From Lamprocystis purpurea DSM 4197 (GTDB lineage: Bacteria > Pseudomonadota > Gammaproteobacteria > Chromatiales > Chromatiaceae), in NCBI RefSeq assembly GCF_000379525.1, contig NZ_KB902498.1:12488-76487 (forward strand): DNA of 64,000 bases, given 5' to 3'. Made by a program: the position numbers and the translations under genes. Under the pieces are notes generated by a model, which made no database searches, had not been told where the DNA came from, and saw nothing but the letters and a program-made list of their open reading frames with translations. Of this stretch, positions 1 through 7,900 are shown one piece after another (positions within the stretch are counted from its first letter, which is position 1; each line of letters opens with the position of its first letter).

Positions 1-13
1 GGCCTGTCCGGAC

Positions 14-39
14 AAAAGCGCGCTGCCGACAGCTTTTTT
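14..39 (+). terminator. Weak intrinsic terminator candidate
   Basis: AAAAGC pairs with GCTTTT, with an inner GCTG/CAGC helix, followed by a run of six T. It would end a gene lying left of the window. The stem is short, so this is tentative. Confidence 0.3.
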
Positions 40-115
40 CGGCTCAACGGTGACAAGATTACGGGCAGAAGTGGAGAATAGCGGCGGCATATTCTGCTCC
101 TTGGACCTGATCTGT

Positions 116-853
116 ATGTATAGCAACGACCGCCTGGTGATCCTCGACGCCGACGGCACCACGATTGATGCCTTCACTGCCATCGATCAGACCTTTGCCC
201 TCCACGGCATGGATATCGGACCGCTCGCCCGTTTTCAGAAGCGCCGTAACATGTTCAAGTATTTGGGGGGGCTCAAGGAGTTTCCGCGCAATCTGCGCAA
301 ACAGATCGCTGGCCGCAAGCGCTCCCGGCTGATCGACACCCTGACCGACGTCTACCGCGAGCAGGCCGCGCTCTATGCCGGGATCAGGGATCTGATGCAA
401 CAGCTCACGGAGCAGCCGGACCTGCGCATCGGGATCGTCACCCGTAACATCACCCGCGAGCCCGTGCTGACCCTGGAGCGCCTGTTCATCCGTCAGGGGT
501 TCGATCCGGGCCGTTTCGACTTTATTGTGCATCTGCCGCTGAGCGAGGAGAAGCTCACCGCGTTTCGGGACCTGCGCACGCGCTTTGCCGTCAATCCTGC
601 CCGAGCCTATGCGTGCGGCGACGAGGCCAAGGATTACCTGGCCGCCGTGGGTGCCGGCATGTATCCCTTCATGGTGTCCTATGGCTTCGAGGATTTCGAT
701 CGGCTGACCGCGCGGCACGGGATTCCGGCCGACGTCATCGCCCGGACCCCGGAGGAGTTGTGTGTCCGGGTCCTGAATGCCTTCGGGTTGGCGCCGCGGG
801 GCGGGAGTATCCCCGCGGGTATGGCCTTGACCATCGATCCGGGCCGGCCCTGA
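116..853 (+). CDS. HAD-superfamily hydrolase
   Basis: A 245-residue soluble protein of the haloacid dehalogenase superfamily, most likely a phosphatase; the substrate cannot be told from sequence. HAD motif I is DADGTT (nucleophile D11, acid/base D13), motif II is the Thr in IVTRN, and the acidic motif is GDEAKD near residue 180. A cap-like insert rich in Arg and Lys follows motif I. I chose the ATG at 116 because it places motif I ten residues from the N-terminus, as is usual; an upstream in-frame start at 50 adds 22 residues without recognisable homology. No operon partner: the next gene is convergent. Confidence 0.75.
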   Translation: MYSNDRLVILDADGTTIDAFTAIDQTFALHGMDIGPLARFQKRRNMFKYLGGLKEFPRNLRKQIAGRKRSRLIDTLTDVYREQAALYAGIRDLMQQLTEQPDLRIGIVTRNITREPVLTLERLFIRQGFDPGRFDFIVHLPLSEEKLTAFRDLRTRFAVNPARAYACGDEAKDYLAAVGAGMYPFMVSYGFEDFDRLTARHGIPADVIARTPEELCVRVLNAFGLAPRGGSIPAGMALTIDPGRP

Positions 854-923
854 TCGGTCGGCACTCAAGCGAGCAGGTCACGCGTCAAGAACAAGTTAAA
901 CACGAACAGAAGTGAGCTGTTTC

Positions 924-1520
924 CTATTCCTGGATACGGATCGGCGTGCCATCGCGTACCAGCCGCCAGATCTCGTCCATCTCGTGGTCCTGAACGGCAA
1001 TGCAGCCATCGGTCCAGTCGCGTCTGCGGTAATCTGCCCTGACCGTTTCGGAGCGGATGTGATTGGGCATTCCGTGCACCATGATCATGCCGCCCGGGTC
1101 CACGCCGAGCAGCTTTGCAAGTGCGCGATCCTGCTCGTTGGGGTAAGACACATGGATCGATTTGTAGTAATTGCTCCGCGGGTTGCGCCAATCCAGCAGG
1201 TAATCGCCGACCGGCGTGCTTTCGTCGCCTTCACGCATCTTGTGGCCCCGCGGGTTGTCGCCGAGGGCGATGCGGTATTCACGCAGCACCTTCCCGCGAT
1301 TGAGTAATTGCATCTTACGTTCGGACTTCTTGACCACCACGCGATCGGCATAGTTGGCCTGGGTCGTTTTCTCCCCGCCGCAACCCACGAACGACAGGGC
1401 AACGCTCAGTACAAGGGCCGCGGCGAGCGCGCGGCCGATTCGGCAAGGCCCGCGGCTGCCGATCGGCGCGGCGCGGCCCGCGGATGCTAAACGAGCAATA
1501 GGAGCTGATCGACCGGGCAT
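924..1520 (-). CDS. L,D-transpeptidase (YkuD) lipoprotein
   Basis: A 198-residue YkuD-fold protein expected to act in the periplasm on peptidoglycan stem peptides (3-3 crosslinks or attachment of proteins). The N-terminus has a hydrophobic segment ending in a lipobox-like SFVGC, so it is probably a lipoprotein. The C-terminal half has the family signature: HGMPN, then DWTDGCIAVQ with the catalytic Cys. The ATG at 1520 is preceded by AGGA at good spacing; a GTG at 1553 is the alternative. It stands alone, convergent with the HAD hydrolase gene. A second YkuD protein lies at 51913-52428. Confidence 0.85.
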   Translation of the reverse strand: MPGRSAPIARLASAGRAAPIGSRGPCRIGRALAAALVLSVALSFVGCGGEKTTQANYADRVVVKKSERKMQLLNRGKVLREYRIALGDNPRGHKMREGDESTPVGDYLLDWRNPRSNYYKSIHVSYPNEQDRALAKLLGVDPGGMIMVHGMPNHIRSETVRADYRRRDWTDGCIAVQDHEMDEIWRLVRDGTPIRIQE

Positions 1521-1641
1521 GGTTCTGGTCCTGAAGGGTGTGTCGGGGCACACCTGAGCTAGAAACGACTAACGGAATTCTAGCTAACCGGCTGGTTAGA
1601 AACAATGTCAGGTTATCGACTTGGCCCTCAGTCCTGCGCAG

Positions 1642-2838
1642 CTAGATACCCGGCAGAACGCGCAGGAACAGTGTCTTGAGATAGGCGGTCTCCGGGATCG
1701 CCGGATGCACCGGGTGATCGGGTCCTTGCTGACCGGTCTCCAGCAGTTGCAGGAAACGCCCGGCCCGCCGACCCGCTTGCCCGACGGTGCGCAGGAAGGT
1801 GTCGCGGTCCATATGGAAGGAGCAGGAGGAGGTGACCAGAAGCCCGCCCGGCGCCAGGAGTTCGATGCCCAGCCGGTTGAGCCGGGCATAGGCCTGAAGG
1901 CCTTCTTTCTCGTCCTTACGGCGCTTGATGAAGGCCGGGGGATCCAGCATGACCGTGTCGAACAGGCGGCCGTCGTCGCGCAGTCCGCGCAGGACCTCGA
2001 AGGCGTCGCCCTGCACGGGGTGAACGCGCGCGCCCAGACGGTTGCGCTCGGCGTTGGCCGCGACCCGCTCCAGGGCGTTCAGTGAGCTGTCGACGCAGGT
2101 GACCTCGTCCGCACCCAGGGCCGCCGCGCGCAGACCCCAGGCCCCGGTATAACTGCAGACATCCAGTACCCGCGAGCCCACGCCGAACCTGGCCAGGCGG
2201 GCGCGATTCTCCGCCTGATCGAAGAACCAGCCCGTCTTTTGGCCGCTCCGCGGGGCGACCTGGAAATCGAGTTCCTGTTCGGTGAGGATCAGATCGTCCG
2301 CCGGATCGCCCAGAACGGCCTCGACCCCCTGGATCAGCCCCTCCAGTTCGCGCATCGGCGTGTCGTTGCGCAGCAGAATGGTGCTGGGTCGCAGCACTTG
2401 TTCCAGGGCGGCGAGGATCTCGCCGCGGACCCGCTCCATCCCGGCCGTGGTGAGTTGGACACAGAGCAGGTCACCGTAGCGGTCGACGATCAACCCCGGC
2501 AGGCCGTCACTTTCGCCGAAGACCAGGCGATAGAACGGGCGCCGGTAGAGCCGTTCGCGCAGCGCCAGGGCGTCGTGGATCCGCGCGACCCAGAGCGCCG
2601 GGCTCAGGGGGCGCGCATGGTCCCGGCTGACCAGCCGGGCGCAGATCAGCGAGTGTGGATTGACATAGCCGTGGCCGATCCAGCGCTCATGGTCGCTGCG
2701 GACCTCCACCGCCTGACCGGGCGCCAGATCCTTCAAGGGGGTGGCCGCGGTGTCCACCTCGTTGCTGTAGATCCAGCAATGTCCGGCGAGTAGACGGCGT
2801 TCCTGGTCTTTGCGCAGTTGCAGCGGCAGGGGCTTCAT
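1642..2838 (-). CDS. rlmI: 23S rRNA (cytosine-C5) methyltransferase, RlmI family
   Basis: A 398-residue class I SAM-dependent rRNA methyltransferase of the RlmI type, which in E. coli makes m5C1962 of 23S rRNA. An N-terminal PUA-like RNA-binding region (about 1-75, with LLAGHCWIYSNEV) is followed by a middle domain and a Rossmann methyltransferase domain (SAM loop VLDVCSYTGAWG, then VTCVDSS, then MLDPPAFIK). The catalytic Cys is in the SSCSFHM motif near the C-terminus. The ATG at 2838 gives the family's usual start; the frame extends 20 residues further upstream without homology. It seems monocistronic. Confidence 0.88.
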   Translation of the reverse strand: MKPLPLQLRKDQERRLLAGHCWIYSNEVDTAATPLKDLAPGQAVEVRSDHERWIGHGYVNPHSLICARLVSRDHARPLSPALWVARIHDALALRERLYRRPFYRLVFGESDGLPGLIVDRYGDLLCVQLTTAGMERVRGEILAALEQVLRPSTILLRNDTPMRELEGLIQGVEAVLGDPADDLILTEQELDFQVAPRSGQKTGWFFDQAENRARLARFGVGSRVLDVCSYTGAWGLRAAALGADEVTCVDSSLNALERVAANAERNRLGARVHPVQGDAFEVLRGLRDDGRLFDTVMLDPPAFIKRRKDEKEGLQAYARLNRLGIELLAPGGLLVTSSCSFHMDRDTFLRTVGQAGRRAGRFLQLLETGQQGPDHPVHPAIPETAYLKTLFLRVLPGI

Positions 2839-3073
2839 GGGGGTAATCCTTGGTCGGTGTCGGTGGGAGGAAAAACTGGATTGAAGGCTGCGAACCACTG
2901 CTCAACGCCATGGCGGTTGCGGCCCAGCCGCCAGTCATCTTGGCGTTCTAGTCCCGGGACGGTCGCCGCAGTTGCGTCCGACTTGGGACTGCCTCGCTGT
3001 TTGACGCGAGCGCACCGCGCGCGTGCGCGGTGAGGGGCGGGTCAGCGGCCGTTCCGGCCGCCGGGGGTATGGA

Positions 3074-4960
3074 TCAACTGCCGACCTTGAGCTTCTGCCC
3101 CGGACGGATGCTATTGTCGTTGGGTCCCATCTTGTTCAGTTTACGCAGTTCTGCGACCGAGAGGCCGTTGCCGCTGGCAACCCGGAACAGGGTCTCCTGA
3201 GGTTTGACGACGTGCACCTTGGTCTTGGCTGACTTGTCTGCCTGCGCGGTCTTCGGCTCCGCCTTGGCAGCTTTGTCCGCGGACTTGGAAGCTTTCGCCT
3301 CTTTGGCGGTCTTGGCCTCCGCCTTGGCGACCTTGGGCTCGACCTTCGTCGGCTTCGCCTCTGCCTTGGCCGTCTTGGTCGCGGTTTTTGCCTTGTTTCC
3401 ATCGGCTTTCGCGGTCTTGGTCTCCGCCTTCGCGGCCTTGCGCGGCGGGCTGGTCTGGAGTTCCTCGACCGGTACGGACTTAGGCGCGGTCTTGGCGACC
3501 TTGGTTTTGGCCCTGGGAGCCGGCGGCGCCATCGGTGCCGTTTCGGGTTCGGCCTTGGCGATTCGCGGTTCGTCCTCGGATTCGATTCGTGCACTCTTGC
3601 GGAACGCGACCGTCGCGATCGGCTTGGCGTTTACCGCCTGGAAGGCCATGGCGGTCGCCGCGGTCCTGGTCGGCGGCGGCGCGGTGCGTGACGCCAACGC
3701 CGATCCGGAGTAGGACGGCGGCTGGCTGGCGACCCGACTCATGCTGCCGCCGGGCAGCCACACCGTGGTGCCCGCGGGCAGGTTGGCGCGTCCGTCACGG
3801 GCGGGCTCCCGCCAATGCAGATTCAGGCCGGCGAGGCTGGCGGTGGAGACACCGTAATGGCGTGCCACATGGTCCGCCGGCATGCTGTCGCGCAACACCA
3901 GACGGTCGCTGGACCAGGGCTTTTCGTAGGCCACACCCTCGGGGAAGTAGCGGCTCGGGTTGCCGGCCACTTCGCGGGCTGCCAGGAACTCGGCATAGTA
4001 GTTCCGGGAGGCGAATTTGAAATACTTGCCCTTGTAGTTGCGAACGACGTGCCCGAAATTGTGGCCGTACTGGGCCTTCGCATTCGCCATGCCGCCTTGA
4101 CCGTGGTTGTAGCTGGTGATCGCCAGCGGCCAACTGCCCAGGCGGTTGTGGGCCTCGGAGAGGTAGCGCGCGGCCCCTTGGGCGGAGATGATCGGGTCGT
4201 AGCGGTCATCTACCACGTTATTGACCTTCATGTAAATACGTCCGGTTGCCGGCATGAACTGCCAGACCCCGGCGGCACCCGCGCTGGAACGGGCGTTGGT
4301 CTGGTAGGACGACTCGACATGGGGCAGGTAGGCCAAGTCCTCCGGCAGCCCGGCGGAGCGCATGACCTCGCGGAAGGACTTTTCGTAGCGTCCGCTGATC
4401 TCCATGCCGCGGCGGAAACGTTCCCGCAGGCCGCGTTGGCTGCGTACCCGATCAGCGGCTCCGTAAAGTGCCCGGGTGCCGCCGGCCCGTTCGAATTTGG
4501 CCAGGAGTTCCTTATCCTGGGTGCTCAGCGGCTGATTCGTGGTCACCCGCCGCTCCAGCTCGCGCACCCGGTCCTCATGGTATTGCTGGCGTGAGCGGAC
4601 AAAGCCCTTTTGCGATTCGGTGTAGCCGTCACTGCCCGCGTCCGGCAGACGCACCACCTCGTAGATCACGCCCAGGTGCTCGTCGTCGTGGAAGGCGACC
4701 TGATTGCGGCTCCAGATGCCGTAAACATGACGCCAGAAGTCCACGTTGGGCTCGATCTCCGAAGGGACCGGAAATTCACCCGAGGTGCGGTAACCGCTAG
4801 CCGGGGGCTCATATCCGCCGGTGTCGTCGCGCTGATTCTCGCCTCCGCCGCAGCCCCCCAAGGCCAGAATGGCGGTCAGCATCAGGCCCCCAACCGCATA
4901 AGTGACCCAGTGCCAACGCCTTGCGCGTGGCGAGATGGTATTCGATGAAGCCGCAGCCAT
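3074..4960 (-). CDS. Membrane-bound lytic murein transglycosylase (MltD-like) with LysM
   Basis: A 628-residue lipoprotein that should cleave peptidoglycan glycan strands at the outer membrane. The lipobox is LALGGC (Cys37). The SLT domain starts near residue 195; catalytic Glu is E216 in HVESSYQ, followed by the AAGVWQFMPATGR motif. A first LysM-like segment lies near residues 360-405. Residues about 450-580 form a Lys/Ala-rich, histone H1-like linker built on AKAE/KTAK repeats, and a clear LysM ends the protein (HVVKPQETLFRVA to IRPGQKLKV). MltD proteins usually have two or more LysM domains but not such a long cationic linker. Flanking repeats suggest single-gene transcription. Confidence 0.9.
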   Translation of the reverse strand: MAAASSNTISPRARRWHWVTYAVGGLMLTAILALGGCGGGENQRDDTGGYEPPASGYRTSGEFPVPSEIEPNVDFWRHVYGIWSRNQVAFHDDEHLGVIYEVVRLPDAGSDGYTESQKGFVRSRQQYHEDRVRELERRVTTNQPLSTQDKELLAKFERAGGTRALYGAADRVRSQRGLRERFRRGMEISGRYEKSFREVMRSAGLPEDLAYLPHVESSYQTNARSSAGAAGVWQFMPATGRIYMKVNNVVDDRYDPIISAQGAARYLSEAHNRLGSWPLAITSYNHGQGGMANAKAQYGHNFGHVVRNYKGKYFKFASRNYYAEFLAAREVAGNPSRYFPEGVAYEKPWSSDRLVLRDSMPADHVARHYGVSTASLAGLNLHWREPARDGRANLPAGTTVWLPGGSMSRVASQPPSYSGSALASRTAPPPTRTAATAMAFQAVNAKPIATVAFRKSARIESEDEPRIAKAEPETAPMAPPAPRAKTKVAKTAPKSVPVEELQTSPPRKAAKAETKTAKADGNKAKTATKTAKAEAKPTKVEPKVAKAEAKTAKEAKASKSADKAAKAEPKTAQADKSAKTKVHVVKPQETLFRVASGNGLSVAELRKLNKMGPNDNSIRPGQKLKVGS

Positions 4961-5090
4961 GGTCCGTACTCCCCCCGAGCCTTAGATCACTGATCGTGCG
5001 CCGGAATAGCGCAGGGTGAAATCTTCGCTGATCAGCGTCTTGGAAGCAATCCATGAGACCACTTCGGGGAGCGCGGGTCTTGTCGGTCGA

Positions 5091-5175
5091 AACCGGACGC
5101 GGACAGCGAAGCCACGCGGTGCGAGAGCGTTCGGGGGCGTTACGATAAACTCGACAACGACAACGACAACGAGCG
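5091..5175 (+). repeat. Interspersed repeat family C with (CGACAA)n tail
   Basis: About 85 bp ending in tandem CGACAA units. It aligns with the reverse complement of 18232-18313: both share GCGGACAGCGAA, a GCGAGAG block, CGGGG, TACGATA and the CGACAA tract. It is intergenic in both places. A short tract of the same unit (AACGACAACGACGAG) lies at 5853-5867, upstream of maf. Confidence 0.6.
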
Positions 5176-5180
5176 TGTTT

Positions 5181-5245
5181 GTGCCTACCGTGATTTTCGG
5201 GAAAGGGTCTACCGACATGCAGGGGCGACTTAAGGCGCCCCTACC
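5181..5245 (-). repeat. REP-like palindromic repeat, family A, overlapping the maf stop
   Basis: Read on the minus strand it has the palindrome GTAGGGGCGCCTTAAGTCGC and onward, then GTCGGTAGA and CCCGAAAATCAC. The same order occurs at 7797-7851 and 45515-45575. The palindrome arm supplies the last codons and stop codon of maf. Confidence 0.7.
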
Positions 5246-5832
5246 TGACGACCCAGGGGGTCCAGCCCCTCGGACTCCAGCAGGGTGACCAGGCGGATCA
5301 AGGGCAGGCCGATGAGTGCACTGGGGTCGTCGCCCTCCAGGCGGGCGAAGAGCGCGATGCCCAATCCCTCGGATTTGAAGCTCCCGGCGCAGTCGTAGGG
5401 CTGCTCGCGGTCGAGGTAGGCCTCGATGCGGCGGCGCGTGAGTGGGCGGAAGTGGACATGGAAGGGTTCTACCAGGGTCTGGGTGCGCCCGGTGATGGCG
5501 TTGAGCAGACAGAGCCCGGTCTGGAAGACCAGGGTGCGTCCGGAGGCCCGTTCCAGTTGGGCGATCGCCTGCTCGCGGTTGCCCGGCTTGCCGAGCACCA
5601 GATCGTCGATACAGGCGACCTGATCGGCGCCGATGATGATGGCGTCCGGGTGGCGCTCGGCGGCGGCGTTCGCCTTGGCCTCCGCCAGGCGCAAGACCAT
5701 GACCTGCGGCGGCTCGTCGGGCCGACGGGTTTCGTCGACCTGCGGTGAGTCGGTCGTGAAGGGCAGGCCCAGCCGCGTCAGCAGGGCGCGCCGGAAGGGT
5801 GAGGTTGACGCGAGTACCAGGGGTTGATTCAT
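5230..5832 (-). CDS. maf: Maf-family nucleoside triphosphate pyrophosphatase (YceF subgroup)
   Basis: A 200-residue cytoplasmic Maf protein that hydrolyses non-canonical or modified NTPs to the monophosphates; the YceF subgroup prefers m7GTP. The N-terminal substrate loop is LASTSPFRRALL, followed by DETRRPDE, then ADQV with the conserved Asp, GKPGN, and FKSEGLG. The ATG at 5832 is the family start; the frame is open 10 codons upstream. The last residues (GRQVGAP) and the stop lie inside a REP-like palindrome, so the C-terminus may have been rewritten by the repeat. Neighbours on both sides are separated by repeats. Confidence 0.9.
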   Translation of the reverse strand: MNQPLVLASTSPFRRALLTRLGLPFTTDSPQVDETRRPDEPPQVMVLRLAEAKANAAAERHPDAIIIGADQVACIDDLVLGKPGNREQAIAQLERASGRTLVFQTGLCLLNAITGRTQTLVEPFHVHFRPLTRRRIEAYLDREQPYDCAGSFKSEGLGIALFARLEGDDPSALIGLPLIRLVTLLESEGLDPLGRQVGAP

Positions 5833-5906
5833 GGGGGATTCCGATAAATGAAACAACGACAACGACGAGACGCGACAGGCGTTCCCGATATGGTGGTGAA
5901 CGGTTC

Positions 5907-7094
5907 CTAAGCCTGTTCGCGTTCGATCCCGGCCGCGGCAAGCGCTGCCGTGGGATGCGCATGGGCCGCGAAGAACCGCATCATTTCGCGTGACGCATCG
6001 GGTCCCGTGCCATCGGTGAAACTGCCGCGCCGGTCGCCGCCGAACCAGGCATGACCAGCGCCGTGTACCAGCCAGTGCTCCGCGACCACCGTGCCGTCGG
6101 GTCCCTGGTGAGTCGTCTGTGTATAGGTGCGCTCAGTCCCCTCGGCCTGCCGTGTCTGCATCTGCGCTTGCGTTCGCGGCGGCACGCACTGGCTCACGAT
6201 GTGATCGCTATTGCGCGGATGGACGGTCTGGTCGCGGTCGCCGTGGAACACGATGGTCGGTGTTCCCGCGCCCGGGGCGGCGTCGGTCGATGCGCCCGCG
6301 CTTTGCATGACACCCAAGGCCGACGGCAAGTCATTGGCTGCCGCATAGGGGATGCCGGAGTGCGCGCCGACCGCGGCATAGAGTTCCGGATAGAGGGTGC
6401 CCATCGCGACGGCCATGGCGCCCCCGGCGGACAGGCCGGCGATGTAGATCCGCGCCGGATCGGCGTGATAGTTCGCGATCACTTCACGCGTCATCCCGGC
6501 GATCAGCGAAGGCTCACCGGCGCCGCGCTGCTGATGATCCACATTGAACCAGTTCCAGCACCGCGTCGGGTTGGCCGCGGACGATTGCGCCGGATACAGG
6601 ACCAGGCAGGGCCACTCCTCGGCAATCGCATTCCAGCGGGTGCCGACGGCGAAGTCGTCCGGACTCTGGGTGCAGCCGTGCAGCATCACCACCAGCGGTA
6701 ATGTCTGACCCGTGTAGGTGCTTGGGATGTAGAGCTTGTAGTCACGGGTCCCGGCGTGATTGACAAAGGTGCCGGCGCGAAACTCGCCCGGTGTAGGCGT
6801 GGCGCCCTGCGCCGGCGCAACGGGTTGCGGTGCGAAGGCGGGGAGTTGGAAGCGCGACCCATCCGGCGGCGTGGTGATGCCGAGGCGGGCGAGCAGGTCC
6901 GGGACGAATCCGCCGGCCGTACCAACTGCGTCGCCGGTGCCCGGTGGCGCTGCATCGCGTGCACCCGGTGCGCCGCGCGGCATCAGGCCAGCGAGTGTCT
7001 GCTGAATGCTGGTCGTCGCGGCGGCCGGACCGTCCCGGTGCAGGCGGGCCATCGCCTCGCGCATTCCGGCGAGCATTTTTTCATTGATCTTCAT
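5907..7094 (-). CDS. PHB depolymerase-family esterase
   Basis: A 395-residue alpha/beta hydrolase of the Esterase_phd family, which includes polyhydroxybutyrate depolymerases and feruloyl esterases. The first 40 residues resemble the short helical start often seen in PHB esterases of polymer-storing bacteria. Then come a Pro/Ala-rich linker and the catalytic domain from about residue 105: oxyanion region MLHGCTQ, nucleophile S222 in GLSAGG, Asp in FHGDRDQTV, His in VHGAGHAW. I see no signal peptide, which favours action on intracellular granules, but this is inference. The gene for a ribbon-helix-helix protein ends 22 nt upstream, suggesting an operon. Confidence 0.85.
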   Translation of the reverse strand: MKINEKMLAGMREAMARLHRDGPAAATTSIQQTLAGLMPRGAPGARDAAPPGTGDAVGTAGGFVPDLLARLGITTPPDGSRFQLPAFAPQPVAPAQGATPTPGEFRAGTFVNHAGTRDYKLYIPSTYTGQTLPLVVMLHGCTQSPDDFAVGTRWNAIAEEWPCLVLYPAQSSAANPTRCWNWFNVDHQQRGAGEPSLIAGMTREVIANYHADPARIYIAGLSAGGAMAVAMGTLYPELYAAVGAHSGIPYAAANDLPSALGVMQSAGASTDAAPGAGTPTIVFHGDRDQTVHPRNSDHIVSQCVPPRTQAQMQTRQAEGTERTYTQTTHQGPDGTVVAEHWLVHGAGHAWFGGDRRGSFTDGTGPDASREMMRFFAAHAHPTAALAAAGIEREQA

Positions 7095-7116
7095 AGAGAG
7101 TTTCCTGTTCTTTTAG

Positions 7117-7539
7117 TCATTTGATCCGCCCGGCGAGCGCGCTCTTGACGGCGGGGCTCGCGTGCAGGGCGCCCAGGACCACAACCGATTCGATCGTGGC
7201 GAGCGCCAGTTCCGGCGACACATCGGCACCGATGCTGGCCAGACCCAGGACCTGGATTTGCAGTTGCTCTCCCGCCCGCTGCACCGCCTCCAGATCGGCG
7301 CGCGAATAATGCTGCATCCCGAGCACCAGACTCTTGCGGGCGATCGTCTGGTGAACCGAGTCGGCGTGCTTGGCCAATTGGTTACGGATCGCGGTACGAA
7401 TCAGATCGGTGCGATTGGAGTAAAAGCCCTCCTGCACCAGGAGGTCGATCTGGCCGAGATCGACCGGTCCGAGATTGATCGTGATCTTCTCGGTGTCGCT
7501 GAGTTTAGGGCGAATATCGTGTACGCTCATCTTTGTCAT
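7117..7539 (-). CDS. CopG/ribbon-helix-helix family regulator
   Basis: A 140-residue protein with an RHH fold near residues 20-70 (KITINLGPVDLGQIDLLVQ, then the helix YSNRTDLIRTAIRNQL) and a C-terminal region with a SRADLEAVQ segment. RHH proteins bind DNA as dimers through paired beta strands. It lies just upstream of, and co-directional with, the PHB-type esterase gene, so it may regulate that gene and itself. The ATG at 7539 (MTKMS) is preferred; an in-frame ATG lies at 7530. A perfect 9-bp inverted repeat overlaps the upstream region. Confidence 0.75.
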   Translation of the reverse strand: MTKMSVHDIRPKLSDTEKITINLGPVDLGQIDLLVQEGFYSNRTDLIRTAIRNQLAKHADSVHQTIARKSLVLGMQHYSRADLEAVQRAGEQLQIQVLGLASIGADVSPELALATIESVVVLGALHASPAVKSALAGRIK

Positions 7540-7542
7540 GCG

Positions 7543-7580
7543 CCATCCATATAACATCTGCTGACCATCTGTATGGATGG
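7543..7580. promoter_or_regulatory. Inverted repeat, candidate operator
   Basis: CCATCCATA (7543-7551) and TATGGATGG (7572-7580) are perfect 9-bp arms with a 20-bp spacer, 3 bp upstream of the RHH gene start. Position and symmetry fit autoregulation by the RHH protein; this is an inference. Confidence 0.45.
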
Positions 7581-7642
7581 TATTCTACGCGCGAACGCAC
7601 GCATGTCAAGGTGCTCGGCGGGTCGGTGGCACGTGCTTCGCT

Positions 7643-7752
7643 GGGCCTTGATCAAGATTCCGGCCACTTGGGCTCGCCGGGTGCGTCGTCAGGCCATCCT
7701 GGCCTGACACCGTCAGGGCTGGAAGCCCTGACTACGCATACCGCTGGCCGGG
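7643..7752 (+). repeat. Dispersed repeat family D, copy 1
   Basis: About 110 bp containing two small palindromes, AGGCCATCCTGGCCT and AGGGCTGGAAGCCCT, flanked by TTGATCAAGATTCC and GCTGGCCGGGATT. The reverse complement of 51849-51945 has the same order at near identity. Confidence 0.75.
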
Positions 7753-7796
7753 ATTCCGCTCAAGGCCCTTCGCTGCAGGGGACGGCGCGCGGATCA

Positions 7797-7851
7797 GGGC
7801 GACTAAAGTCGCCCCTACACGTCGGTAGATCATTTCTCGGAAATCACCTAA
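7797..7851 (+). repeat. REP-like palindromic repeat, family A
   Basis: GGGCGACTAAAGTCGCCC palindrome followed by GTCGGTAGATC and GGAAATCACCTAA. It matches the copy at 45515-45575 across the palindrome and the tail. It lies downstream of the c-di-GMP gene, in a 340-bp gap that also holds family D; I see no gene there. Confidence 0.7.
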
Positions 7852-7900
7852 TCCGCGCCCAGCGCGGTATGCGATTGACGCATGTTGCCCTGGACGCGGT

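Noticed and set aside
4982-5962. A 326-codon minus-strand open frame spanning maf and flanks
   Set aside because: It crosses two repeat elements and maf in another frame; Arg/Pro-rich with no domain.
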